From: Trifolium pratense
Taxonomy: Eukaryota > Streptophyta > Magnoliopsida > Fabales > Fabaceae
Direction of reading: 5' to 3'
NCBI RefSeq assembly: GCF_020283565.1
Contig: NC_060063.1
Coordinates: forward strand, 17,798,720 to 17,862,719
Length of the DNA: 64,000 nt
The notes under the pieces were generated by a model. It was not told where the DNA came from. It saw only the letters and a list, made by a program, of their open reading frames with translations, and ran no database searches. Shown here one piece after another: positions 10,282 to 22,309 of this stretch. A program made the position numbers and the translations under genes. Each line of letters opens with the position of its first letter. Position 1 is the stretch's first letter.

Positions 10282-13097
10282 TGTAACACCCCGTTTTTCA
10301 AAGCATAAAAAGGGGTATTTTTTTTTTTTTTAAAAGTCAACACGCTTAAATAAAATGGCGCGCGTGAACGCCCGCAGCTATCTCGGCAATTCGTCATTCA
10401 ATAGAAAATAAATATAACATCAACACATTATATTACAGGGCTTCCTCGAAGCAAAGTGTGTACCTGAATAATTTACATACAGCGGATACATTAAGTTCAT
10501 CAACCAAAAGACACGAGTTATGAACCGAATATATCACAAGGCCAAAAGGCACTAAACATGTCTGAGTATAAATGTATAAGACATACAGTCATCCAAAATA
10601 CAAACTAGGCCCTAAGCCTAACCAAAATGTAGCCTAACAAGTGCTAACATCTACTCTCCGGCATAATCTACGAAGTCCTCGCCATCCACACGACCCACAG
10701 TCTCGCTAGGCTCTCCGTCATCTAAGGTGGGGGATAACCCGTTCATTTATCACATACAAAGCAAGGGTCACCATCTGGAAACAGGAAATACAAATACCAA
10801 ATACCAAATAGAAAGCGGCTAAACACTTATCATTTTCCTCAACACACGCATAATAAATAAAGTGCGCACATAGCCTAATGCAAACCTCTAATGAATGAGT
10901 GTGGCACCCCGTCACAGGATCGCCACGGTAACACCCCGTCACAGGATCGTTACATGCATGATTTCCGGAAAAAGGTGGATTACACCCGGCACAATCACTC
11001 AGATCAAATGCCAACTCAATTGGTGGATACTCCGGAGTACAATCACTCAGATCAAATACCGGCTCCGTTAACGGCGGTACAATCACTCAGATCAAATACC
11101 GTCTCCGTTAAAGGCGGAAGTATCACCCGGTACAATCACTCAGATCAAATACCGACAATGTTTGCATGAGCATACGTCCCTACATATACTAATGCAACAA
11201 ACATACACATATTCATAACCACATGTCAACACATATATTTCCCACATATACGTAAGACAAATAACATCGAAAACAACCAAGCACACAAGCATGGAGCCAA
11301 AACAACATAACCACAAGCATACCCTAATGCTATTGACGGAAATAAAAAGGTGCCCTTACCTCGGCAATGCTTCCAACCAAAAACCACAACGTTTCACACT
11401 ATCTACCGTTTCACGTTTCCTAAAAATAACGAGCGGACAATGAATAAGTTTCTCCCAAATTATCTTATCGAAACTAAACCTATCCACAAAGGTCTAGAGG
11501 TGTCTAAGGCACTTCCTAACACTCTCGGATATTATTTCCGAGTCCTCCCCATAGTGATTAAAAATTCCCGAAGTTAAATACACTATTTTTCACAAAACAA
11601 CACATTTTCGTTTTCAAAGCATACCATTGCTCTCTATGGTTTTAAACTTCAAAGGACACTTTCACACACTACCAAAACACTTGAAAACAACCTAAAAATT
11701 TTTGCATGGTAATTCACCCTAGGCCACAATTGTGCCTCCCTCAAAGCCCTAACCAATTTTGAAACCTCTACCACACTTTTCCGAAATTTCTCATGACCAA
11801 AAGTTTTGAAAATGTGAACCACACCCAAAATTTTTCCAATGCCAATACATAGCAAGCCTCTAATAGTTCACAAGCCTATGAAAATGATCAACCAATTCAT
11901 TTTGAGGGTCAAAACAAGAGTTTCTAAAAATTTGTTCATAAAGTCCTCAAGAACACACACAAAAATATTTTTCCTTGTTTCACAAAATCAAAGCCATTTT
12001 CTAACATCCATTTCCCTACAATGTTCATAAACAACACCAAAAATAAAAGCACAACACAAGTTTTCAAAGTTATGAGCATTTTAAATCAATTTTTCAAACC
12101 CTAACAAAAGATTTCATGAAAGTTTTAATCACCATGGAAACCAACATGTGACAAGCTTAAACAAGCTTATAAACTACTCCTAAACACTTCCCTAGAACCA
12201 CAAACACCCAAAACTAACATCCTAGAAAATTCTCAAGAACATGCTCAAGAACAATTTCTAAAACTAGGAGAATTAGAGCAACAAAGGTAAGGAATTGGTT
12301 AGTTACCTTATGAGGAGTGATTTCCTTGCAAGTTCCTTGATCCAACAAGACAAATCCAAGCTTGAATGGATGAGAAATGAAAAATCAATGGTGAGGTGAG
12401 TGAGAGAGAGAGGTGGGCGGTTTATGAGAGGAAGAGAAGAGGCTTTGCAATTTTTTTTTCTAAGTTAAAAGTCTACCAAACAATCCTATGACAAAGTGAT
12501 CTTGCTCCATCTTAGCCTTTGGATCAAAAGACAAAACCCTAGGCCAATCCTAGCCATCCATTTTACTTTAACAAATATCTAGATATTTTCTCTCACGCCC
12601 CACAGCTCTCGCGCGCCGCGACGAGCAAAATTCGTAAAAACAGAAAACTTACGGAACGGAAGTCCGTCTTAAAATAATTCCAAAACTTATCGCCGAATCT
12701 TTTTCCGCGACTGTAATTTTCTTCCACACTCTCGAAAACTATTCTCAGGACATATCCTAACTCGCGCAGATATATAAAACTTCCACCCAAAATTTACTGA
12801 ATTCGGAAACCGTAAAATTTTACGTCAGCGGGTAAAATTTCTACTCGTTTTTCCAAAAGCGAGAATAATCCAAAACTCGTCATTCTGAATTTGCATAAAC
12901 CTTCTCATACATAAAAGAGGATTACAGCCCAAAAGTCTGTGCCTTTTCAGCGCACGAGCACAAAACAGACTTAAACTCAGCCAAAAATGTCGTTATTTCA
13001 ACGATACATACAAAACGAGTTAAACAAAAACCCTAAAACTTTTATCCAATATTTATTTTCCTTCCACAAAATAAACTGTGAAATTACGGGTCTTACA
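10282..13097 (-). repeat. 5' LTR of the minus-strand Tekay-like element (2816 bp)
   Basis: On the minus strand the LTR starts TGTAAGACCCGTAATTT (13097) and ends AACGGGGTGTTACA (10282). It is homologous to the plus-strand LTR at 13671-28711: both have the same termini and the same GATC-rich tandem motif and ATGTAGGGACGTATGCTC block. They differ greatly in their 5' thirds and in length, so they belong to different subfamilies. Its neighbour TTAAA (13098-13102) is the expected TSD, but the second copy is outside the window. Confidence 0.85.
10985..11160 (-). repeat. LTR-internal tandem motif array
   Basis: The motif CAATCACTCAGATCAAAT(A/G)CC occurs four times at 40-65 bp spacing, separated by CGGCTCCGTTAACGGCGG-like linkers. 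The same array appears in opposite orientation at 27836-28010 in the second LTR. Because it is shared by both LTRs, it is an ancestral LTR feature, perhaps transcription-factor sites; that function is inference. Confidence 0.75.
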
Positions 13098-13670
13098 TTA
13101 AAGTTAGGTGAAGATGGTCTAAACCACCATCATGATTGTCGGCTATCTATTGACAAATTGAGGAACTGATCATCCTTGATCTCTTGTTAATAATAGACAG
13201 CATCATGTTGACTGGGATCGACTAGTTTTACTAGCTTTGGTGTAGAGAGTTTGCGGTGTTTTTTTTGGAGGGTAGCAGTCACCACTCCGTGTGGGCCTAG
13301 TTGAATTGGCTATGTCGTGGAGGCTTAAGAGGTGACTTTAGAAATTTCGTGTGTCGACCTAGGATCTTTGAGGAACTAGAGGTTGTGAACCTTCGTAGTG
13401 AGGTTAGATTTTGAGTGGTGAACTCGTTGTGTGATGTTTAGCTTTGTGTCTAGAGTTTGGAACCAGTGCGACTATGTAGAGGGTTGCGTTTTGTGCACGG
13501 TCGTGTCAGTGTGGTGGTGATAGCATCTGTGTGGCTTCACCTGGTGTTAGCATCTGTGTGGCTACACCTATTCCTACGAGATTTTGTTGTGTAGGTGATA
13601 GTAATAACTAGATGGGTTACTACTCTTACCTTTAGTTTCGAGGACGAAACTTCTTTTTGGAGGGTAGTAA
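13098..13670 (+). mobile_element. 3' internal tail of a plus-strand Tekay-like element
   Basis: This stretch lies between the end of the minus-strand element and the start of a plus-strand LTR. Its last bases read TTTCGAGGACGAAAC followed by CTTTTTGGAGGGTAGTAA, the usual ending of Ty3 pol plus a polypurine tract, directly before TGTAAGACCC at 13671. The rest has no readable ORF. It is the right-hand part of an element whose left part lies beyond the minus-strand insertion, outside the window. Confidence 0.65.
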
Positions 13671-16014
13671 TGTAAGACCCGTGATTCCATCATACGCGTG
13701 TATTGAACGTGAGTAGTGGCTAAGAGTTTTAGGGTTTTCTGTTAAGTTATTTTCGTAAAATCGTGTAATAACAGCATAGTTGCTGAGTTGGAGCCTGCTT
13801 CTTACTTATATATTAATAAAACCCAGACTTTTGGCCCGTAGTCTTTATCTATCCATGAACGTTCCTGTGGTTTCAGAATTTCGAAATTCGACTTTCTCCA
13901 TTTATTGGAAAAACGAGTAGAAAATGGTACCCGCTGTTGGAAAATTTACGGTTTCTGTTTTCCGTCGAACTTTAACTAGAGACTTTATATATCGGTACGA
14001 GTTAGGATCTGGACTCCGAATATTTTTAGGAGCTTAAGATAAAAATTTCAGTCGGAGAATAAAGTTTCGCGATACTTTTTAGAAATGTTTTACGACGAAC
14101 AATTACCTCGTAAGTTTTCTATTTTCCGCAAGTTAGACCGTTGACGAGGTACGACTCGCCGCGCGCGAGAGCTGAGAGCTCAAGAAATATCTAGATATTT
14201 CTTGAAAAGCAATCATTACTACTTTTAGATCCAATGGCTAGGGTTTAACAAATCACCTTTACACTATTTGATCCTATGGATGGCATGGATCAAGACCATA
14301 ATAGTTAGAATGTGTTGAATGCATTGAATCAAAGAGCAAGAATGAAAAATTACATATACTCCCTCCCCTCATTTTTCCTTGGCCGAACCCTCTCCCACCC
14401 TCCTTCACTTCACAAAAAAAATTTCATCTTCTTCTTCTCAAGTTTGTTTGGTGTGCTAAGATCTTAGGAGTTGCAAGATCAACTTCTTCCTTGAGGTAAC
14501 AAGCTTCTCCTTCCTCATATTACTCATGAAAAACTCATAAGTTCTTAGGTTTTCATTAAGTTAATTTTGTGTTCTTGAGTAAGTTCCATGAAAAAAAATT
14601 AGTGTGACTTCAAGAGAGGTCTTGATTGGTAGTAGTATAGCTTGTTCAAGCCTAACATCATGATTCTCATAGTTGATTTAAAAGTTTCACAAATTTGATT
14701 GTTAGGGTTTTAAGAAAATTTTGAAAAGAACATGATCAAGAGAAATGGTTAGGTGATTTGATTTTTGAAGCTAGTTTAGAGCTTTGTGACAAAATGGATT
14801 ATTGATTATGAACTTTGTTTTGAAAAATAAGAAAAAAATTCATTTGGTGTTCTTGAGCAAATTATTGAACTTGTGTTAGGAAATTTCGTTTCGATTCTCG
14901 AAGTAGTCGATTGAGCAATTAAATGTCTTTGCAAACTAATAGATAATTGTTAGGGTTTTGAAATGAAAAATTTGGTGTTGGCCTTGTTTTTCCCTCTTTG
15001 GCCGAGGCAACAAATTTGGGTAGGGAGAATCGATTTTTTTTCGAAATTGTTCTAAGACAAGTAGTGTGACGTAATCATAGTCTAAAAAGTTTGATTGGTT
15101 TTGGTTTTGTTAGAAAAGAAAATGAGTTGCTTTTGCCCTAAGGAAATCAATTTGAAAATTGTCAAAAATTGCGATTCGACCTAAAATGTTTTGGATTGTT
15201 AGGGTTAATGCTTTTTAGGTATTATGGGATATTATCATGGTTTTAAAAATGAAAATTTGTGGGAGAATGCCTTGATTTCTCAATTCTGGACGAACTGTGC
15301 AGGGGCATTTTCCTCCATTTAAAATTGTTTCAGTTCCCTCAAAACTTAACCATTTGATCCGTCTTTTCGAGACGAAGAGTTTGGCGTATGGTTCGTCTCG
15401 AGTGGACAAGAGTTGAATTAGTTATGGTCATTTTAGTTTGAAAACTATTTTGTCGAAAATTGTGTTTAAAAGAGTTAATCAATTGAAAACGTTTTAGTTA
15501 CATACGCACCAAGAGTATTTTATTATAAGTCGGACGATTTTAGTTCGGGCTTGGTCGTTTTCAAATGATTCTTGGTAATGTTTTGAAAACAAAATGAATT
15601 TCGTATAACAAAAAAATAACGTCTTTAAACGTCGTGAATTTTTAATCGCTATGAGAATAACCTGAAACCTCTGAGGGATAGCTTTAGAAAATACCTTAAA
15701 CCCTTCTGGAGCTTTGAGGACAAGTTTCGTTTCGATAGGATAAACGAGGAACATTTTATTGATTGTACGCTGCTTAACTTTTAGGTAGCGCGTATCGTAG
15801 ATTTGACGAGAAAAAGTTAGGGAAAGCTTGCCGAGGTAAGGGCTCCTTTTTATTTTCGTCAATAGAATTAGGGTATGCTTGTGGTTAATCTTGTTGTGGT
15901 TCCATGCTTGTGTGCTTGGTTGTTTTCGATGCTATTTGTCTTACGTATATGTGGGAAATATATGTGTTGACATGTGGTTATGAATATGTGTATGTTTGTT
16001 GCATTAGTATATGT

Positions 16015-17134
16015 TGTTGGAACAAAATTGATTTAAAAATGTTTGCCCCTAAATCTATAAAGGTTTTGATGATAACAAAGTATTAATAAACAATTGGAAG
16101 GACTAAAAATTTATTTTTAAGTGCGCAGATATAAGCATCATATAAGCTCTGAGTGAAGTTCAGAGGATGTGAACTCAGAAGTTCACAAGCGCTCAGAAGA
16201 TGTTGGACTTCAGAAGATTCAACAGTCAGAGGATGAAGACTTCAGAACTTCTTGTCTGTCTACAAGCTTCATCAACCTCTGAAGATCTCTTTGAAAGCTG
16301 TGAAAGATTCCTTTCACCAGTCAACTCTTCTACCAATGGAGAAAAGGACCTTTCAAGCCTGATCAGTTCAGCTACCTCTGTTTTGTCTGTCCTAACCTGA
16401 GAACGTGGGTCTTCAGTTTTGTTAGCTGAATAAGGAAAGTCTTCTCTGCAGTAGTCAAAGTAACTGAAACTCTTTCTTAGTTTTGGATACAACCAAACTG
16501 CATCAAGACAGACTGCTTGAAGACAAAAGGTTATCAACTCCAACGGCTCCTTTTGCAACGTCTCTTTTCTAGTGGTATATATACTAGAAGGATCAGCTGC
16601 AACATATATACAATTATCAAGATTTGAACGTGCGCTGAACAAACTCTGAACTCTGTGATATACAAGCTCTGAACCTTTCTCAAGTGTTTTTGCACTTTAG
16701 CCAAATACTCTGTACTATTTGTATTTGCTCTCTTTAGGTTCATCTAAGAGTACTTGTATATTTTTATATACTTTATTGTTACGTGTGTAACTTAAGCTTG
16801 TGTGCTTAAGTGTGAGACTTAAACTTGTGTGTTTAAGTGTGAAGTCTTAAGCTTGTGTGCTTGAGCATAGTTGTGAAGTCTCTTGCTTGTGTGCTTGAGC
16901 AGGTGTAATCTTGTGTGATTATAGTGAACTCCCTTGGAAGTGCAAGGGGACTGGACTACTCTCGTTTTGTGAGAGGAACCAGTATAAACTGCTTGTGTGT
17001 TTTTCTCTTTCTCTCTTGTTATTATTTGTGTTATTTATCCGCTGCGAACGTAGTTGAGTTAAGAACTTGAAAAAGTTTTAACTTAGCTAAAACACAATTC
17101 AACCCCCCCCCCTTCTTGTGTTTTCACACCTTCA
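16015..17134 (+). repeat. Sirevirus 5' LTR (1120 bp)
   Basis: It runs from TGTTGGAACAAAATTG to TTTTCACACCTTCA. Wherever I compared it with the 3' LTR the bases agreed; the only length difference is a C homopolymer near the end (10 C here, 12 C in the 3' LTR). It contains a TATATATAC segment near 16576 and repeated CTTAAGCTTGTGTGCTTAAG-like palindromic motifs around 16790-16905, likely promoter/U3-R features by position. Confidence 0.95.
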
Positions 17135-17136
17135 AT

Positions 17137-17148
17137 TGGTATCAGAGC
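17137..17148 (+). other. Sirevirus primer-binding site
   Basis: TGGTATCAGAGC starts two bases after the 5' LTR end and is complementary to initiator tRNA-Met. Confidence 0.92.
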
Positions 17149-17204
17149 GCCTGGTCTGTTACTTTCACTTAACAGTGAGACAGTAAAGATCTTGTGAGAA
17201 CACT

Positions 17205-19601
17205 ATGTCTGGAGGAGATGATAGTAGTACTAGAACTACTGGTGAAGGTGAGGCCAGTGGTGCTGGTGGTGGTCCTAGAAATGCCTTTGGTTATGACTAC
17301 TTAAGTAATGAATCACATGAACATAGTGGCAATAGAAAAGCCCCTATATTCAATGGTGATGCTTCATTATTTGAGTGGTGGAAAGAGAGACTGTACAGCA
17401 ATATTACTGCTATTGATCATGAGTTGTGGGATTTGGTTGAGTTGGGAGTAACTTTTGAAAACTTGAATGAACATGGTAGGTTGTCCATGGAGAATAGAAA
17501 GTTACTCACACCAGCTAACCTAAAAATCTACACAAAACATCATAGAGTAAAGGACATTGTTGTTGGTGCTATTAGACATGAGGATTATGTCAGAATAGAG
17601 AACAAGTCTACTGCTAAATCTATCTTTGATTCTATGTGTGCTACCTATGATGGTAATGAAAAGGTTCAAGAGGCTAAAGCTAGTCTTTTGATAAGGCAAT
17701 ATGAACTTTTCACTATGCAACAAGATGAAAACATTGAGACTATGTTTACAAGGTTTCAAATCCTTGTATCTGGTCTTAAAGCTCTTAAGAGAAGTTATTC
17801 AACCTATGACCATGTTCAGAAGATTCTGAGAAGTCTTCCTATTGCTTGGAGACCTAAGGTCACTGCAATAGAGGAAGCTCAAAATCTCAAGACTCTGAGT
17901 CTTGAAGCTCTGATAAGCAATCTCAGAAGCCATGAGATGGTTCTGGATGCTGACTCAGAAACTAAGAAGAAGTCTAAGTCAGTGGCTTTACAGTCAACTA
18001 AGACTACTTCTAAGGCTCTTAAGACTCAGCTTCTTGATATTGAAGAAGAATCTTCTGCTGATGGTCAAGAGGATGAGATGAATGAGGATGAGTTTGCTTT
18101 ATTCACCAAGTTTCAGCAATGGAACAGATTTAACAAAAGAAATTTCAGAGGAGGTAACAGCTCCAGAAATTTTGTCAGCAAAAAGGATGATCAGAAGAAT
18201 TGCTTCAACTGTAAGAAGCCTGGACACTTTATTGCTGATTGTCCAGAAATGTCTGCTAAAGACAAAAGCAAAAGATACAGCTCAAAGAAGCAACAATTCA
18301 AGAGCAAATTGAAAAAGAGTCTGATGGCTACTTTTGAAGAGCTATCATCTGAGGAAGAAGTTGAGGAAGAAGAAGAGGCAAATCTAGCCCTGATGGCTTC
18401 AGCTGACTCAGATGTAGACTCAGACGATGAATCAGAATCAGATTCAGAAGTAACTGATGAGGTATTTTCTGACTGCTCTAAATCTCAACTTATAACTGCA
18501 CTTAACAAGGTCATTGAGAAACATCTCAGAGTGCTAAGTAAACAAAAAGTTTTACAAGAAAAGCTTAACACTCTGACTGAGCAAGCAGAACATTTTCAAG
18601 GTCTATATCAAGAAACTCTGAATAGAGTAGATGACTTTGAAAAGGGTTGTGCTGTTTGTCACAAACCTATTGATGAGCAGGAAATAGCTCTTCAACAGTT
18701 TGTGCATCTCAACCTTGGGAAGAGCAAAGCTGCTAATAGAATTTATAATGTTTTAAGACATAGAGGAGAAGGACTTGGCTATGAATATGGTAGAACATAT
18801 TCAAAGCTGAAGACCTTTGCCAAAAAGGTTGGAAAATCTTGGGTTTATTATGTTGTTCCACCAAGTGAAGAGGGAAAGATTCCTGGTATTTGTGAAAATG
18901 ACAATGATGATCTGAGTGATTTAGAAGCTGACAGCTCAGAGGAATCTAGTTCCTCAGGATCTGGAAAGAAAAGTTCAGAAGATAGAAGTTGTTCAGAACC
19001 TGAGAACATTAGTTCAGAAGTTCTGAAAGCCTCAACATCTGAGACTTCAAATTCTGGATTCAAAGGAACTTCAGTACCTGAAGCTAGTCAACCTAAAACA
19101 TCAGAAGTTTTTAAAAAGAAAAATTCTAAATCTCAGATGAAGTACAAGACTCAGATTATTTATGATTCTAGAGTCAGTAGATATAATCAATCAGAAAATG
19201 GGATTGATAATAGATACAAACCCTGGAATCATAAACAATCCAAATCTTGGAACAATAACAGATTTCAAACAAAGAAAAGATTTCAAAAAGGTTATTATTC
19301 CAAACCAAGGTCTTTCTCTAACACTAGACAACATAATAAGCATGTTTGGACTAACAAGCGTGGACCCAGAAGATGGGTACCAAAAGCTGAAATCATGTAT
19401 CATTCAGATTTACCAACTAGGAAAGGATATGTCCTACCTAAAGTATGGAAACAAGTCCTATGCAAAGGAAGAAGGGCTTATGTCCTTGACCAATGGTTGA
19501 CAAGTTCTCAAGTTAACAATCAGAACTTGGAAAATGAAGATGAAGAATATTGGGATGATCTTATCATTAACTGTGATAAAGAGTTCCACCGTAGTGATTA
19601 A
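17205..19601 (+). CDS. gag: Sirevirus Gag (798 aa)
   Basis: Capsid/nucleocapsid polyprotein of the Sirevirus. The N-terminal half carries the Copia gag core (WKERLYSNITAIDHELWDLV near residues 60-80; ETMFTRFQILVSGL near 180). A CCHC zinc knuckle follows (CFNCKKPGHFIADCP, residues about 333-347). After it come acidic Ser/Glu stretches, a coiled-coil-prone Leu/Gln segment near 430-480, a second Cys/His cluster (CAVCHKPI, near 482), another acidic Ser region and a basic Lys/Arg/Asn-rich tail. The long extension after the zinc knuckle is typical of sireviruses. The start is the first ATG after the PBS. The frame is intact. Pol begins just downstream in another frame, so pol expression needs a frameshift or reinitiation. 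Confidence 0.92.
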   Translation: MSGGDDSSTRTTGEGEASGAGGGPRNAFGYDYLSNESHEHSGNRKAPIFNGDASLFEWWKERLYSNITAIDHELWDLVELGVTFENLNEHGRLSMENRKLLTPANLKIYTKHHRVKDIVVGAIRHEDYVRIENKSTAKSIFDSMCATYDGNEKVQEAKASLLIRQYELFTMQQDENIETMFTRFQILVSGLKALKRSYSTYDHVQKILRSLPIAWRPKVTAIEEAQNLKTLSLEALISNLRSHEMVLDADSETKKKSKSVALQSTKTTSKALKTQLLDIEEESSADGQEDEMNEDEFALFTKFQQWNRFNKRNFRGGNSSRNFVSKKDDQKNCFNCKKPGHFIADCPEMSAKDKSKRYSSKKQQFKSKLKKSLMATFEELSSEEEVEEEEEANLALMASADSDVDSDDESESDSEVTDEVFSDCSKSQLITALNKVIEKHLRVLSKQKVLQEKLNTLTEQAEHFQGLYQETLNRVDDFEKGCAVCHKPIDEQEIALQQFVHLNLGKSKAANRIYNVLRHRGEGLGYEYGRTYSKLKTFAKKVGKSWVYYVVPPSEEGKIPGICENDNDDLSDLEADSSEESSSSGSGKKSSEDRSCSEPENISSEVLKASTSETSNSGFKGTSVPEASQPKTSEVFKKKNSKSQMKYKTQIIYDSRVSRYNQSENGIDNRYKPWNHKQSKSWNNNRFQTKKRFQKGYYSKPRSFSNTRQHNKHVWTNKRGPRRWVPKAEIMYHSDLPTRKGYVLPKVWKQVLCKGRRAYVLDQWLTSSQVNNQNLENEDEEYWDDLIINCDKEFHRSD

Positions 19602-19603
19602 AG

Positions 19604-22309
19604 TTGTTTCTCATACAGCCTGTCACTCAAAGAAGTATCATGAATCATTCATGGTATCTGGATAGTGGGTGTTCAAGGCACATGACTGGTGATAAACAAC
19701 TATTTTCTAAGCTGACTATGAAAGAAGGAGGTTCTGTTGGTTTTGGAGGAAATCAGAAAGGAAAGATAATAGGTACAGGTACAGTAGGTAATTCCTCCCT
19801 ATCTATTAATGATGTTTGGTTAGTTGATGGACTTAAGCATAATCTATTGAGCATAAGTCAATTTTGCGACAATGGTTATGTAGTTGTCTTTAATAAGGAA
19901 TCATGTACTGTGTCTAAACAATCTGATAACACCATGATTTTCAAAGGTCTGAGAAAGAACAATGTTTATAAAATTAATCTTTCTGATTTGAATGAACAAA
20001 AAGTGATGTGTCTTTTGACCTTGAGTGAAGAAAAATGGATCTGGCATAAGAGGTTAGGCCATGCTAACTGGAGGTTAATCTCTAAGCTTAGTAAGCTTGA
20101 CCTTGTCAGAGGTTTACCTAAAATTAAATATCACTCAAACACACTTTGTGGTTCATGTCAAAAAGGAAAGATTACAAAGTCATCTTTTAAACCTAAGAAC
20201 ATTGTCTCTACCTCAAGACCATTGGAACTTCTTCACATTGATCTTTTTGGACCAGTTAACACTGCTTCAATCAATGGAAAGAAGTATGGATTAGTGATTG
20301 TTGATGATTACAGTAGATGGACTTGGGTAAAATTCCTAAGAACAAAAGATGAAGCTTATGATGAGTTTAGCATCTTCTGCAAACAAATTCAAAATGAAAA
20401 AGGCTACACTATTTTAAAAGTTAGAAGTGATCATGGTGGAGAATTTGAAAATGAACCGTTTGAAAACTTTTGTGAAAAATTTGGTATTCTGCATGAATTC
20501 TCTTCTCCTAGAACTCCTCAACAAAATGGGGTTGTAGAAAGGAAGAATAGAACTCTGCAAGAAATGGCCAGAACCATGATGCATGAAACAAATGTAGCAA
20601 AGTTTTTATGGGCAGAAGCTGTAAACACAGCATGTTATGTTCAAAATAGAATCTATATCAGATCTAAGTTGAACAAAACTGCTTATGAATTGTTCAAAGG
20701 AAGAAAACCTGATATTTCTTATTTTCATCAGTTTGGATGTACATGTTATATCTTAAACAATAAAGTCCATCTAAAGAAATTTGATGCTAGAGGTTATAAG
20801 GGTATCTTTATAGGATATTCTGAACGCTCAAAAGCATACAGACTGTATATTTCTGAAACACATACTGTGGAAGAAAGTATGCATGTCAAATTTGATGACA
20901 AAGAGCCTGACCAAGTGTCAGAGCTTGTGGAAGGTTTGTCTAGATTTCAGGTATCAGAGGATCAATATTCAGATATTCCTAACTACTCAGAACATCCATT
21001 CTCTGAAGTACCTCTGCACACAATAGTTCCTACAGACTCTGAACAACCAAGAACTGAAGCATCTGCTGAACCTGATGTTGATGAGTCTGAAGATGATGAG
21101 CCCCCAAGAAATACTTTCAAATACAAATCATCACATCCAGAGGAACTGATCTTAGGCAACAAGGATAGTCCAAGAAAGACAAGATCTCAACTGAGAAATG
21201 AGGAATCATTAGTTGGTCTTATCTCAATGATGGAACCTTCAAAGATTGATGAAGCTCTGAAGGATGATGCTTGGATTGTAGCAATGCAAGAAGAGCTGAA
21301 TCAATTCCAAAGGAATGATGTATGGACTCTAGTGCCTAAACCTTCACACAAGAACATTATTGGAACAAAATGGGTATTCAGAAACAAGCTGAATGAACAA
21401 GGTGAAGTGAATTTTTCTAAGATAATGCAGGATGAATTTGAAATGAGCATGATGGGAGAGTTGAAGTTCTTTCTTGGAATTCAAATCAATCAGAAGAAGG
21501 AAGGAACTTATGTTCATCAATCAAAATACACTAAAGAACTTCTGAAGAAATTCAATCTAGATGACTGCAAGATAATGAATACTCCTATGCATCCAACTAC
21601 CAACATGGGCAAGTCAGATGATGAAGGAAAAGTAGATCAAAAGGTCTACAGAGGTATGATTGGTTCCTTACTCTATCTGACAGCCTCTAGACCAGATATT
21701 TTATTCAGTGTTTGCTTATGTGCAAGATTCCAGTCAGATCCTAGAGAATCTCATCTTACAGCTGTAAAGAGAATCTTTAGGTATCTGAAAGGAACAACTA
21801 ATCTTGGACTTCTCTATAAGAAATCCAATGATTATGTGCTAAATGGATTCTGTGATGCTGACTATGCTGGAGATAAAATTGAAAGAAAATCCACAAGTGG
21901 CAATTGTCAATTTGTTGGTGAAAACCTTATCTCCTGGGCTAGTAAGAGACAAACTACTATAGCTTTGTCTACAGCAGAAGCAGAATACATTTCAGCAGCT
22001 AAGTGTTGCACACAACTACTTTGGTTAAAATATCAGTTAGAAGATTACCAGGTAAGCAGTAACAATATTCCTTTATATTGTGATAATACTGCAGCCATTC
22101 ATTTATCTAAAAATCCTATTCTACACTCTAGAGCCAAACATATTGAAATTAAACACCATTTTATCAGAGATTATGTTCAGAGAGGCATTATAGATATTCA
22201 GTTTGTTGATACTGAAAATCAATGGGCTGATATATTTACTAAAGCCTTATCTGTTGAAAGATTTGATTTTATAAAGAAACATCTGAACATGTTTTCCATC
22301 TCTGAATGA
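19604..22309 (+). CDS. pol: Sirevirus Pol (901 aa) with reverse transcriptase core deleted
   Basis: Order: aspartic protease (YLDSGCSRHMTG, residues about 18-29), integrase zinc-binding domain (HKRLGHANW...CGSCQKGK), integrase core with the DDE triad in LHIDLFGPVN, RSDHGGEFEN and NGVVERKNRT, a C-terminal Ser/Glu linker, the beginning of RT (MQEELNQFQRNDVWTLV, IIGTKWVFRNKLNEQGEV), then directly the RT thumb (QDEFEMSMMGELKFFLGIQI) and RNase H (ADYAGDKIERKSTSG, STAEAEY, FTKALS). About 150-200 residues of fingers/palm, including the YVDD catalytic site, are absent at about 21412 while the frame stays open. The in-frame deletion makes this a non-autonomous copy; protease, integrase and RNase H remain readable. 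Confidence 0.92.
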   Translation: MFLIQPVTQRSIMNHSWYLDSGCSRHMTGDKQLFSKLTMKEGGSVGFGGNQKGKIIGTGTVGNSSLSINDVWLVDGLKHNLLSISQFCDNGYVVVFNKESCTVSKQSDNTMIFKGLRKNNVYKINLSDLNEQKVMCLLTLSEEKWIWHKRLGHANWRLISKLSKLDLVRGLPKIKYHSNTLCGSCQKGKITKSSFKPKNIVSTSRPLELLHIDLFGPVNTASINGKKYGLVIVDDYSRWTWVKFLRTKDEAYDEFSIFCKQIQNEKGYTILKVRSDHGGEFENEPFENFCEKFGILHEFSSPRTPQQNGVVERKNRTLQEMARTMMHETNVAKFLWAEAVNTACYVQNRIYIRSKLNKTAYELFKGRKPDISYFHQFGCTCYILNNKVHLKKFDARGYKGIFIGYSERSKAYRLYISETHTVEESMHVKFDDKEPDQVSELVEGLSRFQVSEDQYSDIPNYSEHPFSEVPLHTIVPTDSEQPRTEASAEPDVDESEDDEPPRNTFKYKSSHPEELILGNKDSPRKTRSQLRNEESLVGLISMMEPSKIDEALKDDAWIVAMQEELNQFQRNDVWTLVPKPSHKNIIGTKWVFRNKLNEQGEVNFSKIMQDEFEMSMMGELKFFLGIQINQKKEGTYVHQSKYTKELLKKFNLDDCKIMNTPMHPTTNMGKSDDEGKVDQKVYRGMIGSLLYLTASRPDILFSVCLCARFQSDPRESHLTAVKRIFRYLKGTTNLGLLYKKSNDYVLNGFCDADYAGDKIERKSTSGNCQFVGENLISWASKRQTTIALSTAEAEYISAAKCCTQLLWLKYQLEDYQVSSNNIPLYCDNTAAIHLSKNPILHSRAKHIEIKHHFIRDYVQRGIIDIQFVDTENQWADIFTKALSVERFDFIKKHLNMFSISE

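Larger units (their letters stand above)
7312..13097 (-). mobile_element. Tekay/Del-like Ty3 element, minus strand, gag deleted, 3' part outside window
   Basis: The 5' LTR (13097 to 10282) is followed by a tRNA-Met primer-binding site, only about 260 bp of leader, then a pol ORF that begins within the protease. Gag and the protease active site are missing. The pol runs through RT, RNase H and part of integrase, then is cut at 7311 by the inserted Copia-like LTR. The remaining integrase, any chromodomain and the 3' LTR must lie left of the window. It was inserted into the 3' internal region of a plus-strand relative (13098 onward). Confidence 0.8.

Noticed and set aside
10891..11169. 92-codon ORF of repeated NHSDQ peptides (and its copy on the opposite strand at 27819-28097)
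   Set aside because: It is produced by the tandem motif array shared by two LTRs; the frame follows the repeat, not a gene.
16226..16642. 138-codon minus-strand ORF, repeated identically at 26891-27307
   Set aside because: Both copies lie inside the two LTRs of the Sirevirus and are identical only because the LTRs are identical.
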